DNA of 64,000 nucleotides, from the NCBI RefSeq assembly GCF_001865675.1, contig NZ_CP011319.1:1860001-1924000 (forward strand), read 5' to 3'. A program made the position numbers and the translations under genes. The notes under the pieces were generated by a model. That model was given only the letters and a program-made list of their open reading frames with translations. It was not told where the DNA came from and ran no database searches. Below, piece after piece: positions 1 through 11,200 of the stretch. This DNA comes from Janthinobacterium sp. 1_2014MBL_MicDiv. Its GTDB lineage: Bacteria > Pseudomonadota > Gammaproteobacteria > Burkholderiales > Burkholderiaceae_D. Numbering within the stretch: the first letter of the stretch is position 1; each line of letters starts with the position of its first letter.

Positions 1-3000
1 GCGTCGACAGGACCACCGTCAATCTGGGCGATACCATCACCTGGACCCTGAAAGCCATCAACAGCGGCAGCGGCCCGACGAATGGTCCGATCACGCTGAC
101 CGATACCTTGCCGGCAAACGTGGGCGCGCTGCAGATCCTGCCCGTGGCGCCCGCCAGTTGCGGCGTGCCCGCCGGCACCACGCTGACCTGCACCGTGCCC
201 CCTGGCCTGGCCAGCGGCATGCAGGCGACGGTGATCATCAAGGCTGTGGCGAATGCGTCCGGCACGGTGGCCAACAGCCTCGTGCCGGGCGGCGTCGACA
301 ATCCTGCCTGCGCCACGCCGGGCGATTGCCAGACGACGACCACCGTCACCAGCCCGAACGTGACGGTGAAGAAGACCGTCGACAAGGCCAGCGTCAACGT
401 GGGCGACACGATCACGTGGACCTTGACGGTGAGTAATAGCGGCACGGGCGCCAGCACGGGCCTCGTCACGCTGGCCGACACCTTGCCGGCCGGCCTGGCG
501 AATGTCGTCGTCAGCCCGCAGGCACCCGCCAGCTGCGCGCCAGTGGCGGGCCAGAACCTGACCTGCAGCGTGCCGGCCGGCCTGGCTCCCGGCGCCTCGG
601 CGAAGGTCATCGTCAGCGCCACGGCCACGCTGGCCGGCTCCGCCGTCAACAGCGTGCTGCCGTCCGGTCCCGACAATCCAGCCTGCGTGCTGCCCGGCGA
701 TTGCGGCACCACCACGACGGTGGTCAAGCTGCTCGTCGACGTCACCACCACCCTGAACAATTTCCCGCCGAATACCCTGGCGGGCGACACGATCTCCGGC
801 ACCGTCACCTACGCCAACGTGGGACCGGGCCCGGCCGAAGGCGTGAGCTACACCCTGCAGCTGACGCCGGGCCTGAGCAACGTCACCCTGACGGGCGCCG
901 TCGGCAGCTACAATCCCGCCACGGGCGTCGTCACCCTCAGCGGCTTGCCCGTGACCCTGGCGAATGGCCAGAGCACCAGCTTTAACGTCAGCTACACGCA
1001 GCCGGCCGACAACCTGTCGATGGTGACGTCGACCATCGCCACCACGTCCGTGGAAGTGGCGAACCACTTGCCGAACACGGCCACGGCAACCGTGCCCGGC
1101 CCCATCATCCGCGTGACCAAACTGGCCGACAAGTCCACGGCCAACGTGGGCGAGACGATCACGTGGACCATCACGGCGACGAATACGGGCAGCCTGGCCA
1201 ACCTGGGCGTGGTGACCCTGACCGACATCCTGCCCGCCAACGTGGCCGTGCTGTCCGTCGCGCCGGGCGCGGGCGTCAGCTGTCCGCCGCTGGCCAGCTG
1301 GCTGGCCAACAGCGCCCAGGCATGTACCGTCGCGGCAGGCCAGCTGGCTGCCGTGAATGGCAGCCGCAGCATCGTCATCACGGCCAGGGGCACGGCCGGT
1401 GGCAGCCTGGGCAACAAGGTCTTGCCGAGCGGGCCAGACAATCCCGCCTGCGCCCAGGCCGCTTCCTGCCAGACCACCACCACCATCCTCAGCCCGCAAG
1501 TGGCCGTGCATAAGACTGTCGACAAGAGCAATATCAACGTGGGCGACGCGCTGACGTGGACGCTCGCCGTGGCCAATACGGGCACGGGTGCGACCATGGG
1601 CGTGCTCACCCTGACCGATACCTTGCCGGCCAACCTGACCCTGTGGCAAGTGCTGCCCGCGTCGCCCGCCACGTGCGCGGTGCCCAGCGGCAATCAGCTT
1701 GTCTGTTCCATTCCTGCCGGCATGGCGGCGGGTGCCACGCTGAATATCGTCGTCAAGGGCGTGGCCAATGCGGCCGGCGCCTACGTCAATACCGTCGTGC
1801 CGAGCGGCCCCGACAATCCCGTCTGCCCGCAACCCGGCGATTGCAGCACGACCAGCACGGCCGTGAAGCTGCTGGTCGACGTTACCACCACCCTGAACGG
1901 CTTCCCCGGCAGCACGCATGCGGGCGACACGATTACCGGCACGGTCAATTTCAGCAATATCGGCCCCGGTCCCGCCGAAGGCGTGACGTACAGCCTGCAG
2001 CTGGCGCCCGGCCTGACCGGCGTCAACATCAGCGGCGTGGCGGGCAGCTACAACGCGGGTTCCGGCCTGGTGACCTTCAGCGGCGTGCCGGCCACCCTGG
2101 CGCTGGGGCAGGGCTTCAGCTTCCAGCTCAGCTATATCCAGCCGGCCAGCAACCTGTCGACCGTGGTCAGCCGCATCGCCACGACATCGACGGAAGTGCC
2201 GAACGACCAGCCGAACGTGGCCACCGTCACCATGCCGGGCTCCATCATCCGCGTCAGCAAGACGGCCAACAAGGCCGTGGCAAATGTCGGCGAGGAAATT
2301 ATCTGGACGATTACGGCCAGCAACACGGGCAGCCTGGCCAACCAGGGCGCCGTCATCTTGACGGACTTGCTGCCAGCCAATATCGTCGTGACGAATGTGG
2401 CGCCCGACAGCGGCGTCACGTGTCCGCCGCTGGCCAGCTGGGTGGCCAACAGCAGCCAGAGCTGCAGCGTGGCCATCGGCCAGCTGGCGGCAGGCAATGG
2501 CCAGCGCCAGATCGTGCTGACCGGCAAGGCCAGTGCGGGCGGCACCCTGGCCAACCAGGTCATGCCGAGCGGCCCGGACAATCCAGCCTGCTTCCAGGCC
2601 AACAGCTGCCAGACGCAGACCACCATCACCAGCCCCAGCCTGGCGCTGAGCAAGAGCGTCGACAAGCTGGCCTTGAACATCGGCGACAGCCTGACGTGGA
2701 CGGTCACCCTGGCCAACAGCGGCACGGGCGCCAGCACGGCCGTCGCCACCATCACCGACACCTTGCCGGCCGGCCTGGCGAATATCGTCGTCACGCCCGC
2801 CGCGCCCGTCACCTGCGCGCCGCTGGCTGGCAATGTGCTCACGTGCAGCGTGCCGGCCGGCCTGGCCGGCGGCGCCAATGCCACGCTGCAAGTGACGGCG
2901 CGCGCCGTCGTCGCAGGCAGCCTCGTCAATGGCGTCAGCGCCAGCGGCACGGATAACCCGGCCTGCCTGCAGGCGGGCGACTGCAGCACCACCAGCACCG

Positions 3001-6000
3001 TCAGTTCGCCCTTGCTGAACGCCAGCAAGAGCGTCGACAAGACGGCGGCCAATGTGGGCGATACCCTGACGTGGACCTTGACCTTGCGCAATACCGGCAC
3101 GGGACCGAGCACGGCCATCGCCACCCTGAGCGATACCCTGCCTGCGGGCCTGGCGAATGTGCTGGTCACGCCGACGGCGCCCGTCACCTGCGCCGCGCCG
3201 GCGGGCAGTGTCGTCAGCTGCAGCGTGCCGGCCGGCCTGGCCGCCGGCGCCAGCGCCACCGTCAAGCTGAGCGCCACGGCCACCGTGTCGGGCAGCCTCG
3301 TCAATGCGCTCGTGCCGGGCGGAGCGGACAACCCCGTCTGCGCCGTCCCCGGCGATTGCCAGACCACCACGGTGGTGTCGAAACTGCTGGTCGATGTGAC
3401 CACCACCCTCAACGGGTTCCCTGCCAGCAGCAATGCGGGCGACGCCATCCGTGGCGTGGTGACGTTTGCCAACGTGGGGCCGGGCGTGGCGGAAACGGTG
3501 ACCTACAGCCTGCAACTGGAAGCGGGCTTGAGCGGCGTCTCCGTCAGCCCCGTCAGCGGCGCGCCCGGCATCAGCGGCGTCTACAACAGCGGCACGGGCC
3601 TGTATGTGCTGAGCGGCTTGCCGGCCACCCTGATCAGCGGGCAAAGCGCCAGCTTCAACCTGTTCTACACCCAGCCGGCCAGCAACAGTTCGCGCATCAC
3701 CAGCGTGGTGGGCACCAGTTCCACGGAAATCGCCAACGACTTGCCGAACACGGCGACGACGAACTTGCCTGGCCCCGTGATCCGCGCCAGCAAGACGGTC
3801 GACAAGGTGAACGCGGCCGTGGGCGATATCCTGACCTGGACCATAACGGCGACGAATACGGGCAACTTGCCGAATCAAAACCCGGTCGTCGTCAGCGATG
3901 TGCTGCCGGCCAATATCGTCGTGCTCAGCGTGACGCCCGATGCGGGCGTGAGCTGCCCGCCGGCCGCCAACTGGACGGCGGGCAGCGTGCAGGCCTGCAC
4001 GATTGCGGTAGGTCAATTAGCGGCCACGAATGGCAGCCGCAAGGTCGTCATCACGGGCCGGGGTTCATTGGGCGGCAACCTGTCGAACCGTGTCGTGCCC
4101 AGCGGTGGCGACAATCCCGCCTGCGATACGGCCAGCGCCTGCCAGGCCACGACGACGCTGGTTGCGCCGCAGGTGACGGTGCGCAAGAGCGTCGACAAGA
4201 GCAATGTCAGCGTGGGCGACTTGCTGACCTGGACCATTACCGCCAGCAATGGCGGCACGGGCGCGACCAAGTCCGCCATCGTGCTGACCGATAACCTGCC
4301 AGCCGGGGTCAGCGGCGTGCAAGTGCTGTCGACGCAACTGGCCACTTGCGCGCCCGTGGCCGGCAATATCGTCACGTGCAGCGTGACGGCCGGCCTGGCG
4401 CCGGGCGGACAGGCGCAAGTGGTGCTGCGCGCCACGGCCAGCGTGGCCGGCGTGCTGCAGAACACGGTGTTGCCAAGCGGCCCGGACAATCCTGTCTGCG
4501 TGCAGCCGGCGGACTGCACCACCAGCACCACGGCCATCAAGCTGCTGGTCGACGTGACGACCACCCTGAACGGTTTTCCCGGCATCACCAGCGCCGGCGA
4601 CCAGATCAACGGCATCGTCAGCTACAGCAATGTGGGTCCAGGCACGGCCGAGAACGTGACATACAGCCTGAAACTGGCGCAGGGCCTGATGGGCGTGACC
4701 CTGAGCGGCGCGGCCGGCAGCTATGACGCCGTCAGCGGCATGCTGACGGTGACGGGCTTGCCAACGACGCTGGCGCCCGGCGAGCTGCACAGCTTTGGCC
4801 TGTCGTATATCCAGCCGGCCAGCAATGTCTCGACCATCGTCAGCATCATCGCCACCAGCTCGACGGAAGTGCAGTACGACTTGCCGAACACGGCCACGGT
4901 GACCATGCCTGGCCCCGTGATTCGCGTCAGCAAGACGGCCAATCTCGGCAGCGCCAACGTGGGCGACAGCATCATCTGGACGATTACCGCCGTCAACAGC
5001 GGCGGCGTGGCCAACCAGGGCGTGGTGACCCTGGCGGATATCCTGCCGCCGAACCTGACGGTGCTGGCGGTCAGTGCCGATGCCGGCGTGACGTGCCCGC
5101 CGCTGGCGAGCTGGGTGGCGAACAGCGTGCAAAGCTGCAGCATTGCCGCAGGTCAATTGGCTATCGGCAATGGCACGCGCAGCGTGCGCGTGACGGCCAC
5201 GGGCTTGCTGGAAGGAACGCTGTCGAACCGCGTCATGCCTAGCGGATCCGATAATCCAGCCTGCGCGCAGGCGAGCAATTGCGAGTCCAGCATCGTGCTG
5301 ACGGGACCCAAGGTGGCGGTGCGCAAAAGCGTCAACCGCGCGGCGGCGAACGTGGGCGACACCGTCGTGTGGACCATCACGGCCAGCAACACGGGCAGCG
5401 GTCCCACGCGTGCGGCGATGACCCTGGTCGACACCTTGCCGCCCGGTTTGACGAATGTGCAAGTGACGCCGCTGCGCGCCACCTGCGCACCAGTGGCCGG
5501 TAATGTGCTCAATTGCAGCGTGCAGGCCGGCCTGATCGGCAATGGCGGCGAGGCCAGCGTGGAAGTGTCGGCCACCGTCACCCAGGCCGGCACGGCGCTC
5601 AACCGCGTCGTGCCGTCGGGTCCCGATGCGCCGCTGTGCCTGGCGCCGGCCGATTGCCAGACCAGCACCAATGTCACCAGTCCCAGCGTGATGGTGAAGA
5701 AAGTGGCGGACAAGGCCAATGCCAGCATCGGCGATACCGTCAGCTGGACGATTACCGCCACCAACGGCGGCAGCGGTGCCACCACGGCGGCCATCACCCT
5801 GACGGACGACCTGGCCGCCAGTCTGGCCGAGATCGTCGTCACGCCCGCCGCGCCCACCACTTGCGCGCCGCTGGCGGCGAACAAGCTGGTGTGCACGGTG
5901 CCGGCCGGCCTGGCGCCCAATGCCGTGGCCGCCGTCACGGTGAGCGCGAAAGTGGCCGCCAGCGGCACACTGAGCAATACCATCGTGCCGACCGGCACGG

Positions 6001-8231
6001 ATCTGCCGCGTTGCGCGCAAGCAGCCGACTGCACGGCCGTCACGGAAGTGGCCAATCCCGCCGTCGGCGCGGCGCTGGGCGTGGGCAAGGTGACCCAGCT
6101 GTCGGCCAAGGTCTTCAGCGTGCCGTACACGGTGGTGCTCAGGAACGTGGGCAAGGGCGCGGCGCAGAATGTGCAGGCGCTCGACAGCCTGCGCGCCGCC
6201 TTCCCCGAACCGGTGACGTGCCGCATCGCCACGCCACCTGCTGCGCCCGCCATTGGCGGCAGCAGGCAGCTGGCCGTCAACCCCGGCTTCGGCGGCGGTT
6301 GCGGCGGCAGCGACCTGCGTCTGCTCAGCGGCGACGCGGCCCTGGGCGAGGGCGAGTTCAGCGTCATCACCTTCACCGTGGAAATCACGGTGCAGGATGT
6401 GACCTTGCCGCAGTACAACAACAGCGTGTTTGCCAGCGCACTGGCTGGCAATGTCGCCAATGCGGGCGGCAGCATCAGCGTGCCGCCGGCTCCGGCCGCC
6501 GGCGTCATCGCCGCCAATCCCGTCTATACTCCGCCCGTGGGCAGCCTCGTGTTTGACGCCTCCAACAATGGCGGCAGCCATGCGGGCGTGGTGGCGACGG
6601 CGGCCGAAGTGGCCGCGCTGGTGGAAAAAGTCGACCCCAACCGCAACGGCAACGCTTCGGACACCGTCGGCGGCGTCGCTTTCACGGGCGAAGACACGCC
6701 CACGCCCGTGGTCTTGCTGCGGCAGGTGGTGGACGTCATCAAGGCGGTGTCGGCGCAACAGCAGGTCGACGCCAGCAAGTTCGAGATCAGCTACACCGTG
6801 CAGGCGGCCAACCGCTATCCTGCCGGTTACCCGACCTCGACCATGGTGCAGGTGGCGGAAAACCTGAAGGCGGTCTTCCCCACGGCCACCAGCGTCACCT
6901 TCAAGCCGGGCAGCCTGGCTGTCACGGCCCGGCCCGCCAGTGCCACGGCCTGCGTCGCGAATGCCGACTTCAACGGCGCCACCGTCTATGGCTTGTTGAA
7001 CGGCAAGGGTGACTTGCAGCCGCAGGAAAGCTGCAACATCGTCTTCACGGTGCTGGTCGACTTTGGCAGCGTGGCGGCGATTCCCACCGTGCCGCAGCTG
7101 AACCAGGTATATGCGAGCACCATGCTGGGCACGGAAACGGGTGGCCGCAATATCGGCCACAGCTATAGCGGCACGGACGGCGGCAACACGCCGGTGGCGC
7201 CTGTCAGCGTGCTGGCCCTGGCCAGCTCGGCCGACACCTTGCTGCTGCCGGCCACGCCAGGCGCCACGCCGCCGAGCTTTACGCCCGTGGTGTTCAATAC
7301 GACGGACAAGCCGATGTTGTTGATCAGCAAGAGCGTCAACAAGACCCAGGCCGAGATCGGCGACAGCCTGCAATACACGATCGAGGTGAAGAACACGGGC
7401 GTGGCGACGGCGTTCGGCGTCAGCGTGCTCGATAAGCTGCCGGCTGGCTTCCGCTACATCGACGGCACCACCACGCGCAACAATGTGGTGCAGCCCGACC
7501 CGGGCGGCAAGCCGGGTCCGCACCTGAGCTTCAAGCTCGAGTCGCTGGCGCCGAACGCCAGCGCCAGCTTCCGCTACCGCCTGCGCGTGGGCGTCGGCTC
7601 GCTGCAGGGCGACGGCATCAACCGCGCCCAGGCATCGACCACCAACGGCCCGCCCTCGAACGAGGCGCGCGCGAAAGTCAAGGTGACGGGCGGCGTGTTC
7701 ACGACGGATGCATGCATCGCCGGCAAGGTGTTTGTCGATTGCAACAACAATCACGTGCAGGACGCCGAGGAGCTGGGCATTCCGGGCGTGCGCCTGTACA
7801 TGGAAGATGGCACGAACTTCACCACGGATGTGGAAGGCAAGTACAGCTATTGCGGCATCACGCCGAACAGCCATGTCATCAAGGTCGATGGCGCAACGCT
7901 GCCGCGCGCCAGCCGCATGATGGAAGCGTCGAACCGCAACCTGGGCGACCCGCACAGCCTGTTCCTCGATACCAAGAATGGCGAGCTGCTGCGCGCCGAC
8001 TTCATCGAGGGCTCGTGCTCGAATCCCGTGCTCGAGCAAGTCAAGGCGCGCCGCGCGCAGGGCGAGGTGCGCAGCGTGGAAAGGGAGGGCGGCAAGGGAG
8101 GAGGGGGTCTGAGTTTCAGCAGCCAGCCCGCCGCCGCCCCGGCGCAGGCGACGGACAGCGCGAACCAGCCCGTCGTCGCGCCGCGCGCCCCCGCCGCCAC
8201 GCCAGCCACGGGAGGCAGCCATGCGCCATAA
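1..8231 (+). CDS. Giant DUF11-repeat surface/secreted protein (5' end outside window)
   Basis: The reading frame is open from base 3 to the TAA at 8229-8231, giving at least 2742 residues; the true start and any signal peptide lie upstream of the window. Residues up to about 2000 are tandem DUF11-like immunoglobulin-fold modules with recurring phrases such as VGDTITWTLTV, TDTLPAGLANV and SGPDNPAC followed by a second Cys (PGDC), so each such module carries paired cysteines. A distinct module opening KLLVDVTTTLN occurs four times and marks a larger super-repeat. The last ~700 residues hold non-repeat domains, another DUF11 domain, then an SdrD-B/Cna-B-like fold (GKVFVDCNNNHVQDAEELG, EGKYSYCGI) and a Pro/Ala-rich tail. 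No LPxTG, autotransporter or T1SS-type C-terminus is evident. A beta-barrel protein and an OmpA protein follow directly. An extracellular adhesin or matrix role is inferred from architecture only. Confidence 0.85.
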   Translation, partial: VDRTTVNLGDTITWTLKAINSGSGPTNGPITLTDTLPANVGALQILPVAPASCGVPAGTTLTCTVPPGLASGMQATVIIKAVANASGTVANSLVPGGVDNPACATPGDCQTTTTVTSPNVTVKKTVDKASVNVGDTITWTLTVSNSGTGASTGLVTLADTLPAGLANVVVSPQAPASCAPVAGQNLTCSVPAGLAPGASAKVIVSATATLAGSAVNSVLPSGPDNPACVLPGDCGTTTTVVKLLVDVTTTLNNFPPNTLAGDTISGTVTYANVGPGPAEGVSYTLQLTPGLSNVTLTGAVGSYNPATGVVTLSGLPVTLANGQSTSFNVSYTQPADNLSMVTSTIATTSVEVANHLPNTATATVPGPIIRVTKLADKSTANVGETITWTITATNTGSLANLGVVTLTDILPANVAVLSVAPGAGVSCPPLASWLANSAQACTVAAGQLAAVNGSRSIVITARGTAGGSLGNKVLPSGPDNPACAQAASCQTTTTILSPQVAVHKTVDKSNINVGDALTWTLAVANTGTGATMGVLTLTDTLPANLTLWQVLPASPATCAVPSGNQLVCSIPAGMAAGATLNIVVKGVANAAGAYVNTVVPSGPDNPVCPQPGDCSTTSTAVKLLVDVTTTLNGFPGSTHAGDTITGTVNFSNIGPGPAEGVTYSLQLAPGLTGVNISGVAGSYNAGSGLVTFSGVPATLALGQGFSFQLSYIQPASNLSTVVSRIATTSTEVPNDQPNVATVTMPGSIIRVSKTANKAVANVGEEIIWTITASNTGSLANQGAVILTDLLPANIVVTNVAPDSGVTCPPLASWVANSSQSCSVAIGQLAAGNGQRQIVLTGKASAGGTLANQVMPSGPDNPACFQANSCQTQTTITSPSLALSKSVDKLALNIGDSLTWTVTLANSGTGASTAVATITDTLPAGLANIVVTPAAPVTCAPLAGNVLTCSVPAGLAGGANATLQVTARAVVAGSLVNGVSASGTDNPACLQAGDCSTTSTVSSPLLNASKSVDKTAANVGDTLTWTLTLRNTGTGPSTAIATLSDTLPAGLANVLVTPTAPVTCAAPAGSVVSCSVPAGLAAGASATVKLSATATVSGSLVNALVPGGADNPVCAVPGDCQTTTVVSKLLVDVTTTLNGFPASSNAGDAIRGVVTFANVGPGVAETVTYSLQLEAGLSGVSVSPVSGAPGISGVYNSGTGLYVLSGLPATLISGQSASFNLFYTQPASNSSRITSVVGTSSTEIANDLPNTATTNLPGPVIRASKTVDKVNAAVGDILTWTITATNTGNLPNQNPVVVSDVLPANIVVLSVTPDAGVSCPPAANWTAGSVQACTIAVGQLAATNGSRKVVITGRGSLGGNLSNRVVPSGGDNPACDTASACQATTTLVAPQVTVRKSVDKSNVSVGDLLTWTITASNGGTGATKSAIVLTDNLPAGVSGVQVLSTQLATCAPVAGNIVTCSVTAGLAPGGQAQVVLRATASVAGVLQNTVLPSGPDNPVCVQPADCTTSTTAIKLLVDVTTTLNGFPGITSAGDQINGIVSYSNVGPGTAENVTYSLKLAQGLMGVTLSGAAGSYDAVSGMLTVTGLPTTLAPGELHSFGLSYIQPASNVSTIVSIIATSSTEVQYDLPNTATVTMPGPVIRVSKTANLGSANVGDSIIWTITAVNSGGVANQGVVTLADILPPNLTVLAVSADAGVTCPPLASWVANSVQSCSIAAGQLAIGNGTRSVRVTATGLLEGTLSNRVMPSGSDNPACAQASNCESSIVLTGPKVAVRKSVNRAAANVGDTVVWTITASNTGSGPTRAAMTLVDTLPPGLTNVQVTPLRATCAPVAGNVLNCSVQAGLIGNGGEASVEVSATVTQAGTALNRVVPSGPDAPLCLAPADCQTSTNVTSPSVMVKKVADKANASIGDTVSWTITATNGGSGATTAAITLTDDLAASLAEIVVTPAAPTTCAPLAANKLVCTVPAGLAPNAVAAVTVSAKVAASGTLSNTIVPTGTDLPRCAQAADCTAVTEVANPAVGAALGVGKVTQLSAKVFSVPYTVVLRNVGKGAAQNVQALDSLRAAFPEPVTCRIATPPAAPAIGGSRQLAVNPGFGGGCGGSDLRLLSGDAALGEGEFSVITFTVEITVQDVTLPQYNNSVFASALAGNVANAGGSISVPPAPAAGVIAANPVYTPPVGSLVFDASNNGGSHAGVVATAAEVAALVEKVDPNRNGNASDTVGGVAFTGEDTPTPVVLLRQVVDVIKAVSAQQQVDASKFEISYTVQAANRYPAGYPTSTMVQVAENLKAVFPTATSVTFKPGSLAVTARPASATACVANADFNGATVYGLLNGKGDLQPQESCNIVFTVLVDFGSVAAIPTVPQLNQVYASTMLGTETGGRNIGHSYSGTDGGNTPVAPVSVLALASSADTLLLPATPGATPPSFTPVVFNTTDKPMLLISKSVNKTQAEIGDSLQYTIEVKNTGVATAFGVSVLDKLPAGFRYIDGTTTRNNVVQPDPGGKPGPHLSFKLESLAPNASASFRYRLRVGVGSLQGDGINRAQASTTNGPPSNEARAKVKVTGGVFTTDACIAGKVFVDCNNNHVQDAEELGIPGVRLYMEDGTNFTTDVEGKYSYCGITPNSHVIKVDGATLPRASRMMEASNRNLGDPHSLFLDTKNGELLRADFIEGSCSNPVLEQVKARRAQGEVRSVEREGGKGGGGLSFSSQPAAAPAQATDSANQPVVAPRAPAATPATGGSHAP
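726..6060 (+). repeat. DUF11 super-repeat array inside the giant gene
   Basis: The KLLVDVTTTLN-type module begins at 726, 1866, 3381 and 4539, so unit lengths are 1140, 1515 and 1158 bases (380, 505 and 386 codons). A standard unit reads A (KLLVDV module), B (module with a WTITATNTG core and CPPLASW), C (VDKS-type module with WTL core). The longer second interval contains an extra C-type module, visible as two successive VDK-started segments near 2660 and 3030; the fourth unit also appears to end in two C modules. Copies are similar but not identical at the DNA level. The array is a coding repeat. Confidence 0.75.
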
Positions 8232-8283
8232 GCATCTTTCCCATCACTTGCCGCTTGCCAATGCTGCTAAAGAGAAACAGGCC

Positions 8284-11200
8284 ATGAAGAGAACCCTCCC
8301 CGCGCCCCGGCGCATGGCCGCCGCGCTGGCCCTGCTGGCCTTCCCGGCGTTCGGCCACGCGCAGCTGCCCTTGCCGGACAATGCGGCAGGCTCCGCCGTG
8401 GCGGCGCCATCCTTCCTTGCCGGCAAGGTGGGTGGCACCGACTATGCGCTCAACCGCGGCGTGGCGCGCATCGCCGTCGAGACGGACCGCAACGACGTGC
8501 CGGCCGATGGCCAGAGTCCCGTCACGGTGACGGTCAGGCTGTACGACGAGCACGGCAAGCCCCTGGCGGGCACGGCCTTGCTCACCATCGAGGCCAGCGG
8601 CGGGCGCATCCTGCTGCCCGGCGCGCGTACGGACGAGCTGGGCCCCGAGCGGCGCGATGTCGACAGGGTCACGCCCGGCACCCAGCTGACGGTGGAGAAC
8701 GGCGAAGCGAGCTTCAGCCTGCTGGCCCCTGCCACGCCGCAGGACGTGCTGCTGCGCGTGTCGGCCGGCAGCGTGGCGGCGCAGGGCACCATCAGTTTCC
8801 TGCCGGAACTGCGCGACATGCTGGCCGTGGGTTTGATCGACGGCATCATCAGCAAGCGCAGCCTGTCGAGCAGCGACATTGCGCCGTCGCGCTTCAATGA
8901 CGGTTTCGAACGCGACATCGTGCGCTGGAGCCGCGCCTTCAACAATGGCAAGGCCAACGTCGCGGGCCGCGCGGCCATGTTCCTGAAAGGCACGATACGT
9001 GGCGACGCCTTGCTGACGGCCGCCTACGATTCGGACAAGGATACGCGCGCGCGGCTCTTGCGCGATGTCAATCCGGAAGAGTTTTATCCCGTGTACGGGG
9101 ACAGTTCCGTGCGCAACTTCGACGCCCGCTCCAGCGACCGCCTGTACGTGCGCATCGACAAGCAGAAAAGCTATGTGCTGTACGGCGACTTTGCCACCGG
9201 CGACGGCTTCAGCCAGATGACGGGCGGCGGCGCCGTGGCCAACTTGCAGCAGAGAAAATTGGGCCAGTACAACCGCACGGCCACGGGCGGGCGCGGCCAT
9301 TACGAACACGATGGCATCGTCGCCAATGCCTTCGCCATCAACGATAGCCTGAAGCAGGTGGTCGAGGAATACCGCGCGAACGGCACCTCGGGACCGTTTG
9401 CCGTGCGCAACAACAACGCCATCGAAAACTCGGAAAAGATCGAGATCGTCGTGCGCGACAAGAACCAGAACGGCAATATCGTGCAGGTGACGCAGCTGCG
9501 CCGTTTCGAGGATTACAGTTTCGAACCGTTCAGCGGGCGCATCCTGTTCAAGCAGGCGATCCCCGCACTGACGCCGAATGGCGATCCGCAATCGATACGC
9601 GTCAGCTATGAGGTGGACCAGGGCGGCGAGAAATTCTGGACCCTGGGCGTCGATGGGCAGGTGCAGTTGGGCAAGATGGTCTCGCTTGGCGGCTCGGCCG
9701 TGGAAGACAGGAACCCCTTGTCGCCGTACAAATTGCACAGCGTCAACGCGGGCCTGCGCTTCGGTGAGCACAGCCTGCTGGTAATCGAGGTGGCGCGCAC
9801 CACGTCCACCAGCTACAGTGCGGGCGGCAATATCTACACGACGCCGTCGGGCCAGGCGGGCGAGCTGCGCGATGAAGTGAGCGGCAATGCGGCGCGGGTC
9901 GAGCTGCAGCACAAGGATGAGAAGCTGGAAGCGAAAGCGTACTGGAGCCGCTCGGACCGGGACTTCAACAATACGGCGGCCGGCATCACGGGCGGGCGGG
10001 GCGAGGCGGGCGTGAAGGCTGGCTACAAGCTCAGTCCCGCCGTCACCGTGTATGGCGAGGCCATCCGCAGCGACGAGCGCAGCACGGACGCGCGCCGCGA
10101 TGCGCAACGCCTGGGCGTGGCGTGGAACGCCAGCGAACGCTGGCTGCTCGACGTGTCCGTCCAGCACATGAAGGAGAGCGGCGGCATGCCGTCGACGGCC
10201 GGCATCGCGCCGAATACGTCGCCGCTGGGCACGGGCCTCAATCCCACGGGCGGCTTCTTCGGCAACGGTACGGCGAACACGGCCATCGACCCCGTGACGG
10301 GCGGCAGCATCACCACGTTTGCGCCGATCAATCCCGGCGCGGGCACGGGCACGACGGTGCCGCTGGACGCCACCACCGTGCGCCTGGGCGTGCAATACAA
10401 GGCCACCGAGCGCTGGACCCTGAATGGCGACGTGGAAAAAAGCGTCTCCGACACGGACCAGCACCGCTATGGCCTGGGCGCGCAATACCAGCTGGCCGAA
10501 CGCAGCCGCCTGTACGCGCGCTATGAAAACCAGACGGGACTGGCGTCCGCCTACTCGCTCAATCCGGCCGACCGCAGCACCAGCTTCGTCGCCGGCGCGG
10601 ACACCGGTTACATGCCAGGCGGCACCGTGTTTGGCGAGTACCGCATGCGCGACGCCATGGATTACAGCCTCAGCAATCAGCGCGACCTGCAGCTGGCGTC
10701 CGGCTTGCGCAACACGTGGAACCTGGGCGAAGGGCTGGCGGCAAACACGAATATCGAATACCTGAAAGTCATGAACGGCCAGCAACAGCAAGCCGTGGCC
10801 GTGGCGGCGGGCTTCGACTACTCGGCCAATCCGCTGTGGCGCGCCTCCGTCAAGCTCGAATACCGGCGCCTGTTCGACAGCGAGATCGCGCCGGGCGACC
10901 AGCGCCAGGATCAATGGCTCAACACCATTGCCTGGGCGCGCAAGCTGAGCCGCGACTGGACTTTCCTCGCCCGCAACTACCTGCTGTACACGCGCAACAA
11001 CGACGACGCCAGCGGCGCGCCCGTCGGCAACGTGCTGCAGGACCGGGCACAGCTGGGCTTTGCCTGGCGCCCCGTGGACGACAACCGTTTCAACGGCCTG
11101 GCCCGCTACGAGTACAAGACGGTGCGCGACCAGTCGCAGATCGATGGCGACAATTACCGCGCGCATATCGTTTCCACCCACTTCGACTACCACCCCAGCC

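Noticed and set aside
726..6060. CRISPR-like periodicity
   Set aside because: Units are >1 kb, fully in frame and diverged; no short repeats with unique spacers.
4065..8222. 1385-codon open frame on the minus strand opposite the DUF11 gene
   Set aside because: Arg/His/Gly-rich translation without any recognisable domain; a shadow frame of GC-rich repeat coding DNA.
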